Positions 45,131-53,467 of a stretch of DNA of 64,000 nt are shown here, piece by piece. The notes beneath the pieces were generated by a model. It made no database searches and was not told where the DNA came from. It was given only the letters and a program-made list of their open reading frames with translations. Made by a program: the position numbers and the translations under genes. Origin of the DNA: Flavobacterium sp. SCGC AAA160-P02 (GTDB lineage Bacteria; Bacteroidota; Bacteroidia; Flavobacteriales; Flavobacteriaceae); the NCBI GenBank assembly GCA_000383355.1, contig KB911102.1:111080-175079 (forward strand), read 5' to 3'. Position 1 is the stretch's first letter. Each line of letters starts with the position of its first letter.

Positions 45131-46138
45131 ATGATCAGAAGCAAACATTTTCTTTTTACAGTTTTACTTGTTAGTTTTTCGATGCTGGTTAGTGCACAAA
45201 AAATTAATGGCGTTAGTTTAGTTGCATCAAGAGATAGTATTACAAGCTTGCATGTAAATTCTGTAATTGATGTAAATGCCAATTATGTTGCACTAATGCC
45301 TTTCGGGTTTATTAAAGAGTTGTCTTCTCCAGAAATTCGTTTCAATTCTAAAAGACAATGGTTTGGCGAACGAGAACAAGGTATTCGTCAGTACGCAAAA
45401 GAGCTTCAAAACAAAGGAATTAAGTTTATGATAAAACCTCAAATTTGGGTTTGGAGAGGCCAGTTTACAGGTCATATTAGTATGGATTCAGAAATTCAAT
45501 GGAATATTTTAGAAGATTCATATTCATCTTTTATTCTTATGTATGCTGCTATTGCTCAAGAAACAAATGCAGCCTTATTTTGCATTGGTACAGAATTAGA
45601 AAAATTTGTGATTAGTAGGCCAGCTTATTGGAACGTTTTAATTCAAGAAATTAAAAAAGTATACAAAGGCAAACTTACCTATGCAGCCAATTGGGATGAG
45701 TTTAAACGTGTTCCGTTTTGGAGTGAATTAGATTGTATTGGTATAGATGCATATTTTCCAGTAACAGATAAAAAGACACCCACTGTTGAAGAATTTGAAG
45801 CAGGGTGGCGACCACATAAAATTGAAATTCAAAAAATTCAACATAAATTTAACAAACCTATTTTGTTCACAGAATACGGCTATAGAAGTATAGATTTTAC
45901 AGGTAAGGAACCTTGGGATTCTAAAAGAATTACTGGCTCAATTAATTTGTTAGCTCAAAAAAATGGGTTGCAGGCTATTCACAATCAGTTTTGGAAAGAA
46001 GACTGGTTTTTAGGAGGTTTTATATGGAAATGGTTTCATAAACACACTGAAGTAGGAGGAGAGAATAACAATAGATTTACACCACAAAACAAGCCTGCTG
46101 AAGTTTTACTAAGAAGTTTATACAAACAGGCTCCATAA
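45131..46138 (+). CDS. Secreted glycoside hydrolase, GH113-like TIM barrel
   Basis: This 335-residue protein has a signal peptide to about residue 22 (LVSA/QK). A (beta/alpha)8 barrel follows with the acid/base in FCIGTELEKF (Glu155) and the nucleophile in ILFTEYGYRS (Glu248), and IGIDAYFPV between them. This pattern fits GH113, whose known member is a beta-mannanase; other beta-glycan substrates are possible. The gene is divergent from the FAD reductase and convergent with the desaturase gene. It stands between the glycosyltransferase/redox block and the arsenosugar operon. Confidence 0.82.
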   Translation: MIRSKHFLFTVLLVSFSMLVSAQKINGVSLVASRDSITSLHVNSVIDVNANYVALMPFGFIKELSSPEIRFNSKRQWFGEREQGIRQYAKELQNKGIKFMIKPQIWVWRGQFTGHISMDSEIQWNILEDSYSSFILMYAAIAQETNAALFCIGTELEKFVISRPAYWNVLIQEIKKVYKGKLTYAANWDEFKRVPFWSELDCIGIDAYFPVTDKKTPTVEEFEAGWRPHKIEIQKIQHKFNKPILFTEYGYRSIDFTGKEPWDSKRITGSINLLAQKNGLQAIHNQFWKEDWFLGGFIWKWFHKHTEVGGENNNRFTPQNKPAEVLLRSLYKQAP

Positions 46139-46148
46139 AATATAATGG

Positions 46149-47018
46149 TTATTTTTTCTGACCTAAAGGATATATTTCTTGCCCAAGAAAGTCTGTTGGA
46201 AATTTCTCATCACTTTCAAATCCCAATTCAATATCACGACCGTTTGAAGGAATATAATTGGTTTTAAAAAGATAATCCCAAATACTTAATGTTAGGCCAA
46301 AATTAACGCCAAATTTATTGGGGACCTTCTTTCCGTGATGCCAAATATGCATCTGAGGATTGTTAAAAATATACTTAAAAATTCCTAAAGGAATGGAAAT
46401 ATTACTGTGGTTAAAATGCCCCATAGCTAAGGTAAATAAATGGACTAAAATAAAATCATCTATTCCAAAACCAATAAATGCTAGTGGAATATATTCTAGA
46501 GTTCTATATACGATTGTCTCCATCCAATGATACCTTAGATGAGCCGCAAAGCCCATTTCTTTTACAGAGTGGTGTACTTTGTGAAAATTCCATAAGAACG
46601 GAATACGGTGCAACAATCTATGAATAAAGTATTGAATAAAATCTCGCAGTATAAAAAGAACAAATAACTGACTCCAATAAGGGAATGTTTCTATGTTAAA
46701 AAATGCAAGATTATCAATACCAATAGACATTAGCACATCATTAAAAAATGCAACAGCAACATTAGAAACAGCATTGTATAAAATTAAGGAGAATAAGAAA
46801 AAATTAAAAAACATATAGAAGCCGTCTAACCAAAAATCTTTTCTAATATTTTTTTGATTTTTTCGCCAAGGAAATACAATTTCTAAACTCCAAAAAATCA
46901 ATGAAATTAATAGTAGCCAATAGAAATAATTACCCCAATGTGGATTCATAATTTCTCTGACTAAATACTGATAGTAACCAGAGAAAGATTGTTGAATGAT
47001 GTCTAAGTATGTATCCAT
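46149..47018 (-). CDS. Sterol desaturase / fatty acid hydroxylase family membrane protein
   Basis: This 289-residue protein has about four hydrophobic helices and the di-iron histidine motifs: HRLLH (133-137), HKVHH (146-150) and a third cluster with HIWHHGKK (about 223-230). These enzymes hydroxylate or desaturate lipids in the membrane with O2. A TTG at 47042 would lengthen the protein, but the ATG at 47018 is preferred. It starts 27 bases after the arsM stop on the same strand, so it belongs to the arsenosugar operon; a lipid substrate in an arsenolipid pathway is inference. Confidence 0.85.
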   Translation of the reverse strand: MDTYLDIIQQSFSGYYQYLVREIMNPHWGNYFYWLLLISLIFWSLEIVFPWRKNQKNIRKDFWLDGFYMFFNFFLFSLILYNAVSNVAVAFFNDVLMSIGIDNLAFFNIETFPYWSQLFVLFILRDFIQYFIHRLLHRIPFLWNFHKVHHSVKEMGFAAHLRYHWMETIVYRTLEYIPLAFIGFGIDDFILVHLFTLAMGHFNHSNISIPLGIFKYIFNNPQMHIWHHGKKVPNKFGVNFGLTLSIWDYLFKTNYIPSNGRDIELGFESDEKFPTDFLGQEIYPLGQKK

Positions 47019-47045
47019 TTTAGATAAAAATAGTTTGTTCAAAAA

Positions 47046-48014
47046 TTAGCAACATCCACCACCATCGTAATGGAAAGTAGATTCAGAAAAATAAATATCA
47101 TCTCTTTTTAAAGCTTGCAATGCTGCGGCTGTTTTATCACAAATTGCCAGTGGTTGATTTTTTAATAAGGTATGTCCAACGCCATCGTCAAAATAATCTG
47201 AATCACCATAATAGATTGCTGCTTTGCCTGTAAAAACACAAGGGCCATCGTCTGGCATTGGGTCTTTAATGGCAGCAACTTCTATAGATTCTATATAAAT
47301 TAATTCATCTGTAGGATAATTTTTGGGATCTAATATTCTGTAAGGTTTACGAGCTCTAATCTCAATGGTTCCAAAACCAGCATCAGTTAGGGCTTTTACA
47401 TACGCTGCAATTGGTAAACTTCCACTCAAACACAAGGCGCGCAGACGATCATCGTTTCGCAGTTCATCGTTCATGGGTTGTTCGCAGGTAGGATCACTCA
47501 TCACTAAACGACCATGAGGTTTTAGCACTCTATACATTTCTGAAACAGCCTTTTTTAAGTCATCAGATTTAAAGATATTGAACAGACAGTTTTGGGCCGC
47601 CACATCTATAGAATTGTCATCTACAGGAAGATTCATAGCATCCCCTTTGCGTAGCGTAACAAAATCACTTTTAAACCAAGGATTCATTGCTTCGGCCTCA
47701 ACAAAATTCTTGCGAGAAGCCTCCAACATTTCATCGACAACATCTAGCCCAATAACACCTCCTTTTTGACGATTAAAATAAGCAAATTGCAACAATTCCA
47801 TTCCTCCACCTACACCAACGTAAAGCATTTTGGGGTTGTTCGTTAAATCTCGAGCATGCACAGTAGAACCACATCCGTAGTTCATTTCTTGCATAATTCT
47901 TGGAATTTTTAATCCCGGTAACTCCCAAATAGGGTTTGTAGTACAGCACAGACCAACATCTGGGCTAAGTGCAGCTTCTTTATAGACGTTATGTGTTGTT
48001 TCTAAATAACTCAT
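47046..48014 (-). CDS. arsM: Arsenosugar-type arsenite methyltransferase ArsM
   Basis: This 322-residue class I SAM methyltransferase has SAM motif I at LYVGVGGGMELLQF. Thiols that can bind As(III) are present at Cys23/24, Cys48 and the end (GGGCC, Cys321/322), and AAQNCLFNIF follows in the core. This layout matches the ArsM form found next to ArsS rather than the standard detoxifying ArsM. It should methylate arsenite to dimethylarsenic. Its ATG overlaps the stop of the phosphorylase gene (ATGA), showing tight coupling. Confidence 0.9.
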   Translation of the reverse strand: MSYLETTHNVYKEAALSPDVGLCCTTNPIWELPGLKIPRIMQEMNYGCGSTVHARDLTNNPKMLYVGVGGGMELLQFAYFNRQKGGVIGLDVVDEMLEASRKNFVEAEAMNPWFKSDFVTLRKGDAMNLPVDDNSIDVAAQNCLFNIFKSDDLKKAVSEMYRVLKPHGRLVMSDPTCEQPMNDELRNDDRLRALCLSGSLPIAAYVKALTDAGFGTIEIRARKPYRILDPKNYPTDELIYIESIEVAAIKDPMPDDGPCVFTGKAAIYYGDSDYFDDGVGHTLLKNQPLAICDKTAAALQALKRDDIYFSESTFHYDGGGCC

Positions 48015-48832
48015 AAATGTTTTATTAATTCTTTAAATAAGATGATCATTTTTGGTTCTGTTTCTCCAGCTATTCTAATAATTTCCTGAATATTTACAGG
48101 AGCTAAATTTTTTGGGTCGCATTCATCCGTTAGTACTGAAATTGCAGCACATGGTACATTTAAATGCTTGGCGACAATCACTTCTGGTACAGTACTCATT
48201 CCAACAGCATCAACTTCTAGAATCTGTAGCATTCTATACTCTGCTCTGGTTTCTAGTTGTGGACCAAAAACACCTGCATACACTCCTTCATGCAATTGTA
48301 TGTCGTTTTCGTTGGCTATTGATTTCAAAAAATCATTCATTTTTTTTGAATAAGGAGCTAACATGTCTGCAAAACGCTCTCCAAATTCACCAACTTCAGC
48401 AAATGCTAAAGGTGAATTTCCTTGTAAGTTTAGATGGTCATCAATAAGCATTAATTCGCCTTTTTTATAAGAAAGATTAATTGCTCCGGATGCATTAGAA
48501 ATTAATAAAGAAGTAATTCCTAGCTGGTGCATGGCTCTAATTCCGTAGGTTACTTCCCAATGATTGTATCCTTCATACAGATGAAATCTACCAGACATGA
48601 CCACCACTTTTTTTCCTGAAAGAGTTCCGTATACTAATTTTCCAGAGTGAAATTCAACAGTTGCTTTTGGAAAATGAGGAATGTCTTTATAAGCAATCTC
48701 TTGTTCAATATCAATCTCATGAATTAATTGATGCAATCCAGAACCTAACACAATCCCTATTGTGGGTTTTTTAAATCCTTTAGAAACTAAAAAATCTGTG
48801 GTTTCCTGTAATTGTTTTGTTTTCATGGACAC
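48011..48832 (-). CDS. Purine nucleoside phosphorylase (trimeric PNP type)
   Basis: This is a 273-residue protein with family motifs GIVLGSGLHQLI (phosphate/base strand), VMSGRFHLYEGY, ISNASGAINLSY, GVFGPQLETRAEYRML (the Glu of the purine site) and VDAVGMSTVPEVIVA. The usual activity is phosphorolysis of inosine and guanosine. Here the gene overlaps arsM by 4 bases and follows the arsenosugar glycosyltransferase, so a role in removing adenine from the 5'-deoxy-5'-arsinoyl-adenosine made by ArsS is likely (inference). Confidence 0.93.
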   Translation of the reverse strand: MSMKTKQLQETTDFLVSKGFKKPTIGIVLGSGLHQLIHEIDIEQEIAYKDIPHFPKATVEFHSGKLVYGTLSGKKVVVMSGRFHLYEGYNHWEVTYGIRAMHQLGITSLLISNASGAINLSYKKGELMLIDDHLNLQGNSPLAFAEVGEFGERFADMLAPYSKKMNDFLKSIANENDIQLHEGVYAGVFGPQLETRAEYRMLQILEVDAVGMSTVPEVIVAKHLNVPCAAISVLTDECDPKNLAPVNIQEIIRIAGETEPKMIILFKELIKHL

Positions 48833-48890
48833 TCAATTTACTGAGGTTAAACTTGCTTTAAGATTTTATTATCTGAGCCTATAGATCTTA

Positions 48891-49499
48891 TTAGATTGAT
48901 AGAAATTTAGTAAAAGCAGGATGATGTTCTATATCTTCAATTACATCAACATCATTCAACATTGGTAACAAATGTACATCAACTTTTTCTAAATTTTTTA
49001 AAGTATCTTCTCTCACTGAAGATGTTCCCCAATTTTTGTTTTGAAAGATTTTAGGATATGTTTTTTTTAATCCTATTAGATAATAGCCACCATCAGTAGC
49101 CGGTCCAATAACAACATCCTTTTTTTCTAATTTTTCAAAAGCTTCCTCAATATGGGATGCTTCTAAGTCATATAAATCACTTCCAATCAAGACGACTTTA
49201 TGATACTTGTCTTTAAAACATGTTTCAAAAGCATGGTTCATTTTAGCACCTAGGTGCTTGCCAACTTGAAGCTCTTTTTTATAGGTAGTAGTATCCCAGA
49301 GATCATTTTCTAAAACTTCTTGAGAGTAAAAAATTACTTTATCGCAGTGTATGTTTTGAGTGACCTCCTTTGTTTTCTGCAATAAAAAAAGATAAATATC
49401 TAATGCTGTTTTTTTGCCAACAGCTTTTGCCAATCTAGTTTTAACTTTCCCCAAGATAGGATTTCGAGTGAAAATGATAAGAATGCTTTTATGTGTCAA
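48891..49499 (-). CDS. TIGR04282-type arsenosugar biosynthesis glycosyltransferase
   Basis: This is a 202-residue nucleotidyl/glycosyltransferase-fold protein. It starts KSILIIFTRNPILGKVKTRL, the nucleotide-binding signature of the family originally called radical-SAM/selenodomain-associated transferase 1; LIGSDLYDLEASHI holds the metal Asp and GPATDGGYYLIGL the conserved core. It lies between arsS and the phosphorylase. The likely task is building or activating the sugar part of the arsenosugar, but the exact substrate is not known to me. Confidence 0.88.
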   Translation of the reverse strand: MTHKSILIIFTRNPILGKVKTRLAKAVGKKTALDIYLFLLQKTKEVTQNIHCDKVIFYSQEVLENDLWDTTTYKKELQVGKHLGAKMNHAFETCFKDKYHKVVLIGSDLYDLEASHIEEAFEKLEKKDVVIGPATDGGYYLIGLKKTYPKIFQNKNWGTSSVREDTLKNLEKVDVHLLPMLNDVDVIEDIEHHPAFTKFLSI

Positions 49500-49553
49500 T
49501 TGGGTCTAATTTTAAATTAGTACGCACTAATTTTTAAGAAGTTATAACTTTTA

Positions 49554-50609
49554 TTAGGCTACAACTCCTTGGCAACTACTTCCAGATCCAGCTGTACAAC
49601 CATAACAGTGTTGATTGATGATGATATTTCTGTTTTGTAACAATTCTTCGTTATACTCAGAAATGTGTTGCACTTTACTGGCTACTTTTAAATTTAACAT
49701 TTGATTAAAATCACAATCATATAACCAACCATCCCAACTTACAGAAAGGGTATTGGTACACATTACATTTTTTACAGCCTCAGGATTGTAAGCATCCACC
49801 AATGAAATCATATAATCTTCATAATTTTCTGAAGCAATTAAATAATCTAAAAACCTACTGATAGGTAAATTTGTGATAGCAAATAAATTGTGGAAGTTAA
49901 TGTCAAATTCTTCTCTTAACGCTTTTTTGAAATCATTTTCTAAAGCCATTTGGTCACCGGGTAAAAATGCCCCAGAAGGATTGTATACCAAATCTAATTT
50001 TAAAGCACTGTTCTGCATTCCGTATCCTACAGCATTTAATTCTTGCAAAGCTTTGATAGATTTATCAAAAACACCATCACCACGCTGTTTATCAGTTTTT
50101 CCACGGGTCCAATGTGGCATTGAGCTTACAACATGTATTCTGTGTTTTTTAAAAAAAGTAGGTAAATCGTGGTATTTTTTATTTGCTCGTATAATGGTTA
50201 AGTTAGACCTTACAATAAAATCGTTGATTCCTGCTGTTGAAGCTTCTTCAACAAACCATCTAAAATTAGGATTCATTTCTGGAGCACCACCTGTTAAATC
50301 GAGTGTGTGAGCTCCTGTTTTTTTGATTACATCCAAACATTCTTGCATGGTTTCTTTGGTCATAATTTCTTTTCTGTCCGGACCAGCATCAACATGGCAA
50401 TGCGCACACACTTGATTGCACATATATCCCAAATTAATTTGTAAAATTTCTAATTTCTTTGGACGTAATGGAAACTGATTTGTTACTGCTATTTTTTTAG
50501 CAAACGTTGGTAATTCTCCATCAGCAAATAGTCCATTAGATAAAATTTCTAATTGCCTTTCTGTATTGGCTAGATCATTATTTCTAGCTAAAAGTGATTT
50601 TTTACTCAT
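49554..50609 (-). CDS. arsS: Arsenosugar biosynthesis radical SAM enzyme ArsS
   Basis: This 351-residue radical SAM protein has the CxxxCxxC motif in GYMCNQVCAHCH (Cys64, 68, 71), DLTGGAPEMNPNF, and a Cys-rich C-terminal domain ending HCYGCTAGSGSSCQGVVA. That combination is the ArsS (TIGR04167) pattern; in some bacteria a C-terminal residue is selenocysteine, here it is Cys. ArsS joins a 5'-deoxyadenosyl group to dimethylarsenite. It follows the peroxidase-like gene with a one-base gap. Confidence 0.93.
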   Translation of the reverse strand: MSKKSLLARNNDLANTERQLEILSNGLFADGELPTFAKKIAVTNQFPLRPKKLEILQINLGYMCNQVCAHCHVDAGPDRKEIMTKETMQECLDVIKKTGAHTLDLTGGAPEMNPNFRWFVEEASTAGINDFIVRSNLTIIRANKKYHDLPTFFKKHRIHVVSSMPHWTRGKTDKQRGDGVFDKSIKALQELNAVGYGMQNSALKLDLVYNPSGAFLPGDQMALENDFKKALREEFDINFHNLFAITNLPISRFLDYLIASENYEDYMISLVDAYNPEAVKNVMCTNTLSVSWDGWLYDCDFNQMLNLKVASKVQHISEYNEELLQNRNIIINQHCYGCTAGSGSSCQGVVA

Positions 50610-50610
50610 C

Positions 50611-50946
50611 CTACATTTCCAATTTGTTCACTTTGTTCATCATTTGAACTCCATGTACTAAGGTAGCGCCACTTTTAATTGCGGCACCCACATGAACAGC
50701 TTCCATCATTTCTTCTTTTGTAATTCCTCGCTGTAAACCATCTTTTGTATAAGCATCAATGCAATATGGGCATTGCTCTGTATGAGCTACAGCCAAAGCT
50801 ATTAATGATTTTTCACGAGCCGTTAGGGCCCCTTCTTCAAATACTTTCCCATAATAATCAAAGAATTTGTTTCCAAGTTCTTCATTCCAATCTGTAATAT
50901 TGCCAAATTTGCGTAAATCGGCAGGGTCATAATATGTTTTAGACAT
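50611..50946 (-). CDS. Arsenosugar-associated AhpD/CMD-like peroxidase-like protein
   Basis: This 111-residue protein of the carboxymuconolactone decarboxylase/AhpD fold has the thiol pair in AHTEQCPYCIDAYTKDGL (Cys59, Cys62). The AhpD histidine after the second cysteine is replaced (IDAYTK), as in the arsenosugar-associated subgroup. The role is thought to be redox or thiol exchange with an arsenic intermediate; this is inference. It begins 6 bases after the DUF547 gene and ends one base before arsS. Confidence 0.87.
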   Translation of the reverse strand: MSKTYYDPADLRKFGNITDWNEELGNKFFDYYGKVFEEGALTAREKSLIALAVAHTEQCPYCIDAYTKDGLQRGITKEEMMEAVHVGAAIKSGATLVHGVQMMNKVNKLEM

Positions 50947-50952
50947 AAAAAA

Positions 50953-51660
50953 TTATTTTTTGTTCAAACTCCAGTCGTAAGTTAGGTATTTTATGCTGGC
51001 TTTTTCACTTATTTTTATAGCAGCATAGGTATTCAAATAATTGATAATAGTTCCATTTTTTATAAAATCTTTGGAAAACCAATTAAATATCTCTGATAGC
51101 GCTACATTGTTTTTGCTAATTTTATTTCTAGTAGTATCGTTTATAAACACTTTCATTAAATTGTCTAAACTATACGCTATATTGTCTTCTGTAAAAGCAA
51201 AATTCCAGAGCCTAGGACAAGATACTGAAGCGCAATTGATACCTACATGAATTCTTGGGTCATTAAATTTTTTTCGTAAGATTTCGTGCTCAATCTGATC
51301 TAGTGTATATCTTTTTTGACCAACTTTCACAAAAGGAATTTTCCAAGCAGTCTTCCCATCAATTTTAATGTCTCTTATGCTTTTTAAAGGGTAGTTGTTT
51401 AGAATAATTTTGATAGTATATGCATTATAGGTATTTATCCAAAAAGCTTTTTTCTTATTTGATGACCAATCTTTCGTTGGTTCATTGTTTTGAATATAGG
51501 CTAAATAATTATCTAAGAGTGTTTCATTGTTTTTTAATGATTGATAATCTACCCTTCCTGTTTTATCAACATTTTTTTGGAGTAAACTATCAAAAATACT
51601 AGTTTGAGCCTGTATTGCAACAAAGCTAAGCATGCATATAAATGTACTAATTTTTGTCAT
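50953..51660 (-). CDS. Secreted DUF547 protein at the head of the arsenosugar operon
   Basis: This 235-residue protein has a signal peptide (to about IQAQ, residue 19). The rest matches DUF547: AFWINTYNAYTIKIILNNYP, RYTLDQIEHEILR, DPRIHVGINCASVSCPRLW. The invariant HVGINCAS...CP motif suggests a papain-like cysteine centre, but no activity has been proved for the family as far as I know. It is the first gene of the operon, exported to the periplasm, and its link to arsenic chemistry is unexplained. Confidence 0.85.
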   Translation of the reverse strand: MTKISTFICMLSFVAIQAQTSIFDSLLQKNVDKTGRVDYQSLKNNETLLDNYLAYIQNNEPTKDWSSNKKKAFWINTYNAYTIKIILNNYPLKSIRDIKIDGKTAWKIPFVKVGQKRYTLDQIEHEILRKKFNDPRIHVGINCASVSCPRLWNFAFTEDNIAYSLDNLMKVFINDTTRNKISKNNVALSEIFNWFSKDFIKNGTIINYLNTYAAIKISEKASIKYLTYDWSLNKK

Positions 51661-51728
51661 TAATTTTCTATGGTTATCTTAGTTTAGACGCAAGGTTTTA
51701 GCGACTTTACAATTATAAACAACAATTT

Positions 51729-52430
51729 TTAAATTTCTATTTCTTCTCCCATCTTTAAATTAAAATGTTTTCTAAAGAAAAAGACTACAGCGTATAAAAT
51801 TGGGGTGTCTAATGCTGCAATCATTATTTTAAAAACAACACCACTTATGAGTAAGCCTAAGAATTTATCCCAGGCAATAATATCAAATGAACACAAGAGA
51901 ATTAATACGGTGAGGGTGTCAATAACCTGAGAAGAAAATGTAGAAAAGTTATTTCTTAACCAAAGATGCTTCCCCTTGGTTAGGTTTTTCCAAAAGTGAT
52001 AGACTCGAATGTCTATAAACTGTGCAAATAAATAAGCCATCATAGAGGCAAGAACGGCTAGTGGAGCTGATCCAAATACTTCAATAAAAGTTGTATCATT
52101 AACAGCAGACCAAGAAGTTGATGGTACAGCCATTGAAACATAAATAATTCCTAAAGAAAAGAAAGAGGCAAAAATACCAGCAATAACTACATGATTGGCT
52201 TTCTTTTTCCCATAAATTTCTGATAATATATCAGTAATTAAAAAAGTAATAGGGTAGGGTAATAAGCCAACAGAAACCTCAAATAATTTCACGTCAAAAA
52301 TTTCACTATCAATAGGATACCAATAAAAGAATTTTTGAAAAATTAGATTGGAGGTCACTAACGAAGCAATAAACAAGGCAGCTAGAATTAGATAGATAAT
52401 TTGGGCTTGAGATTTTTTCTGTGAAATCAT
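51729..52430 (-). CDS. Queuosine precursor transporter YhhQ family
   Basis: This 233-residue polytopic protein has about six helices. Conserved stretches are SNLIFQKFF, the FLITDILSEIYGKKKANHVV motif, MMAYLFAQFIDIRVYHFWK and LRNNFSTFSSQVIDTL, diagnostic of the VUT/YhhQ family that imports preQ0 or preQ1. It precedes the arsenosugar operon by 68 bases on the same strand. Queuosine is also represented by queA at 30883. No preQ1 riboswitch could be recognised in the 52431-52520 leader. Confidence 0.9.
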   Translation of the reverse strand: MISQKKSQAQIIYLILAALFIASLVTSNLIFQKFFYWYPIDSEIFDVKLFEVSVGLLPYPITFLITDILSEIYGKKKANHVVIAGIFASFFSLGIIYVSMAVPSTSWSAVNDTTFIEVFGSAPLAVLASMMAYLFAQFIDIRVYHFWKNLTKGKHLWLRNNFSTFSSQVIDTLTVLILLCSFDIIAWDKFLGLLISGVVFKIMIAALDTPILYAVVFFFRKHFNLKMGEEIEI

Positions 52431-52539
52431 ACAAAACGAAATTACTAATTATTTATCATTACAAACTCCCGTGATTTAAACTATTTACTAAGATTTTTTT
52501 AGGCTTACTAAAATACTTCGTAATCAGATAAGAAATTCC

Positions 52540-52547
52540 TATTTTTG
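52540..52547 (+). promoter_or_regulatory. fabD: Candidate -7 element of fabD
   Basis: TATTTTTG fits TAnnTTTG and lies 28 bases before the fabD ATG at 52576. No exact TTG is found at -33. Confidence 0.5.
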
Positions 52548-52575
52548 CAGCTACAACTAACGAAATTATACCGAG

Positions 52576-53463
52576 ATGAAAGCATATATTTTTCCTGGTC
52601 AAGGAGCACAATTTACAGGCATGGGTTTAGATTTATATGAAAACTCCCCAATGGCTCAAGAGCTTTTTGAAAAGGCAAATGAAATTTTAGGGTTTTGCAT
52701 TACAGACATTATGTTTGAAGGTACTGCAGATCAATTAAAACAAACAAATGTAACTCAGCCAGCTATTTTTTTACATTCGGTAATTTTAGTAAAAGCTCTA
52801 GGCGATTCTTTTCAACCAGAAATGGTTGCAGGGCATTCTTTAGGCGAAATTTCTGCCTTGGTTGCTGCAGGTGTTTTATCTTTTGAAGACGGGCTTCAAT
52901 TGGTTTCTAAACGCGCTTCGGCAATGCAAAAAGCTTGTGAAATTATGCCATCAACGATGGCTGCGGTTTTAGGGCTAGATGATGAAATTGTTGCGCAAGT
53001 TTGTAATGATGTTGATGGAGTAGTAGTGGCCGCAAATTATAATTGTCCTGGTCAATTGGTGATTTCTGGTGAAGTTTCTGCTGTTAAAAAGGCCTGTGAG
53101 TTATTAACAGAAAAAGGAGCAAGAAGAGCCTTAATTTTACCCGTTGGAGGTGCTTTTCATTCTCCAATGATGGAACCTGCAAGAGAAGAGTTAGCTGCTG
53201 CAATAAAGGGTACTCACTTCAATGAGCCAACCTGTGCGGTCTACCAAAATGAGCCTGCAAAATCAGTAACATCAGCTGCTGAAATTAAAGAAAATTTAAT
53301 GAAGCAATTAACAGCTCCAGTAAAATGGACACAATCTATTCAAGCTATGGTAGCAGATGGAGGAACAGAGTTTATTGAAGTTGGCCCAGGCAAAGTTTTA
53401 CAAGGGCTAATGCGTAAAATAGATAGAACTGTTTCAGCAAGTGGTGCAAGTTTTGAAAACTAA
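52576..53463 (+). CDS. fabD: Malonyl-CoA:ACP transacylase
   Basis: This 295-residue enzyme transfers malonate from CoA to ACP for fatty acid synthesis. It shows IFPGQGAQFTGMG at the N-terminus, the nucleophile in VAGHSLGEISAL (Ser88), and the partner histidine in GGAFHSPMM. Length and motifs are standard for FabD. It is a single gene with its own promoter. It converges on galE. Confidence 0.96.
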   Translation: MKAYIFPGQGAQFTGMGLDLYENSPMAQELFEKANEILGFCITDIMFEGTADQLKQTNVTQPAIFLHSVILVKALGDSFQPEMVAGHSLGEISALVAAGVLSFEDGLQLVSKRASAMQKACEIMPSTMAAVLGLDDEIVAQVCNDVDGVVVAANYNCPGQLVISGEVSAVKKACELLTEKGARRALILPVGGAFHSPMMEPAREELAAAIKGTHFNEPTCAVYQNEPAKSVTSAAEIKENLMKQLTAPVKWTQSIQAMVADGGTEFIEVGPGKVLQGLMRKIDRTVSASGASFEN

Positions 53464-53467
53464 AATT

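Noticed and set aside
48112..48447. 111-codon plus-strand frame over the phosphorylase gene
   Set aside because: It is antisense to a clearly conserved enzyme, and the translation has no family features.
49873..50310. 145-codon plus-strand frame over arsS
   Set aside because: It is a shadow of the conserved radical SAM gene, with no signal or domain of its own.
46149..51660. Classical arsenic-resistance (ars) operon
   Set aside because: There is no ArsR, ArsB/Acr3 or ArsC-like gene; the gene set points to arsenosugar synthesis instead.
52431..52520. preQ1 riboswitch upstream of the YhhQ-type transporter
   Set aside because: The stem-loop and A-rich tail of the known preQ1 aptamer classes could not be fitted to the leader.
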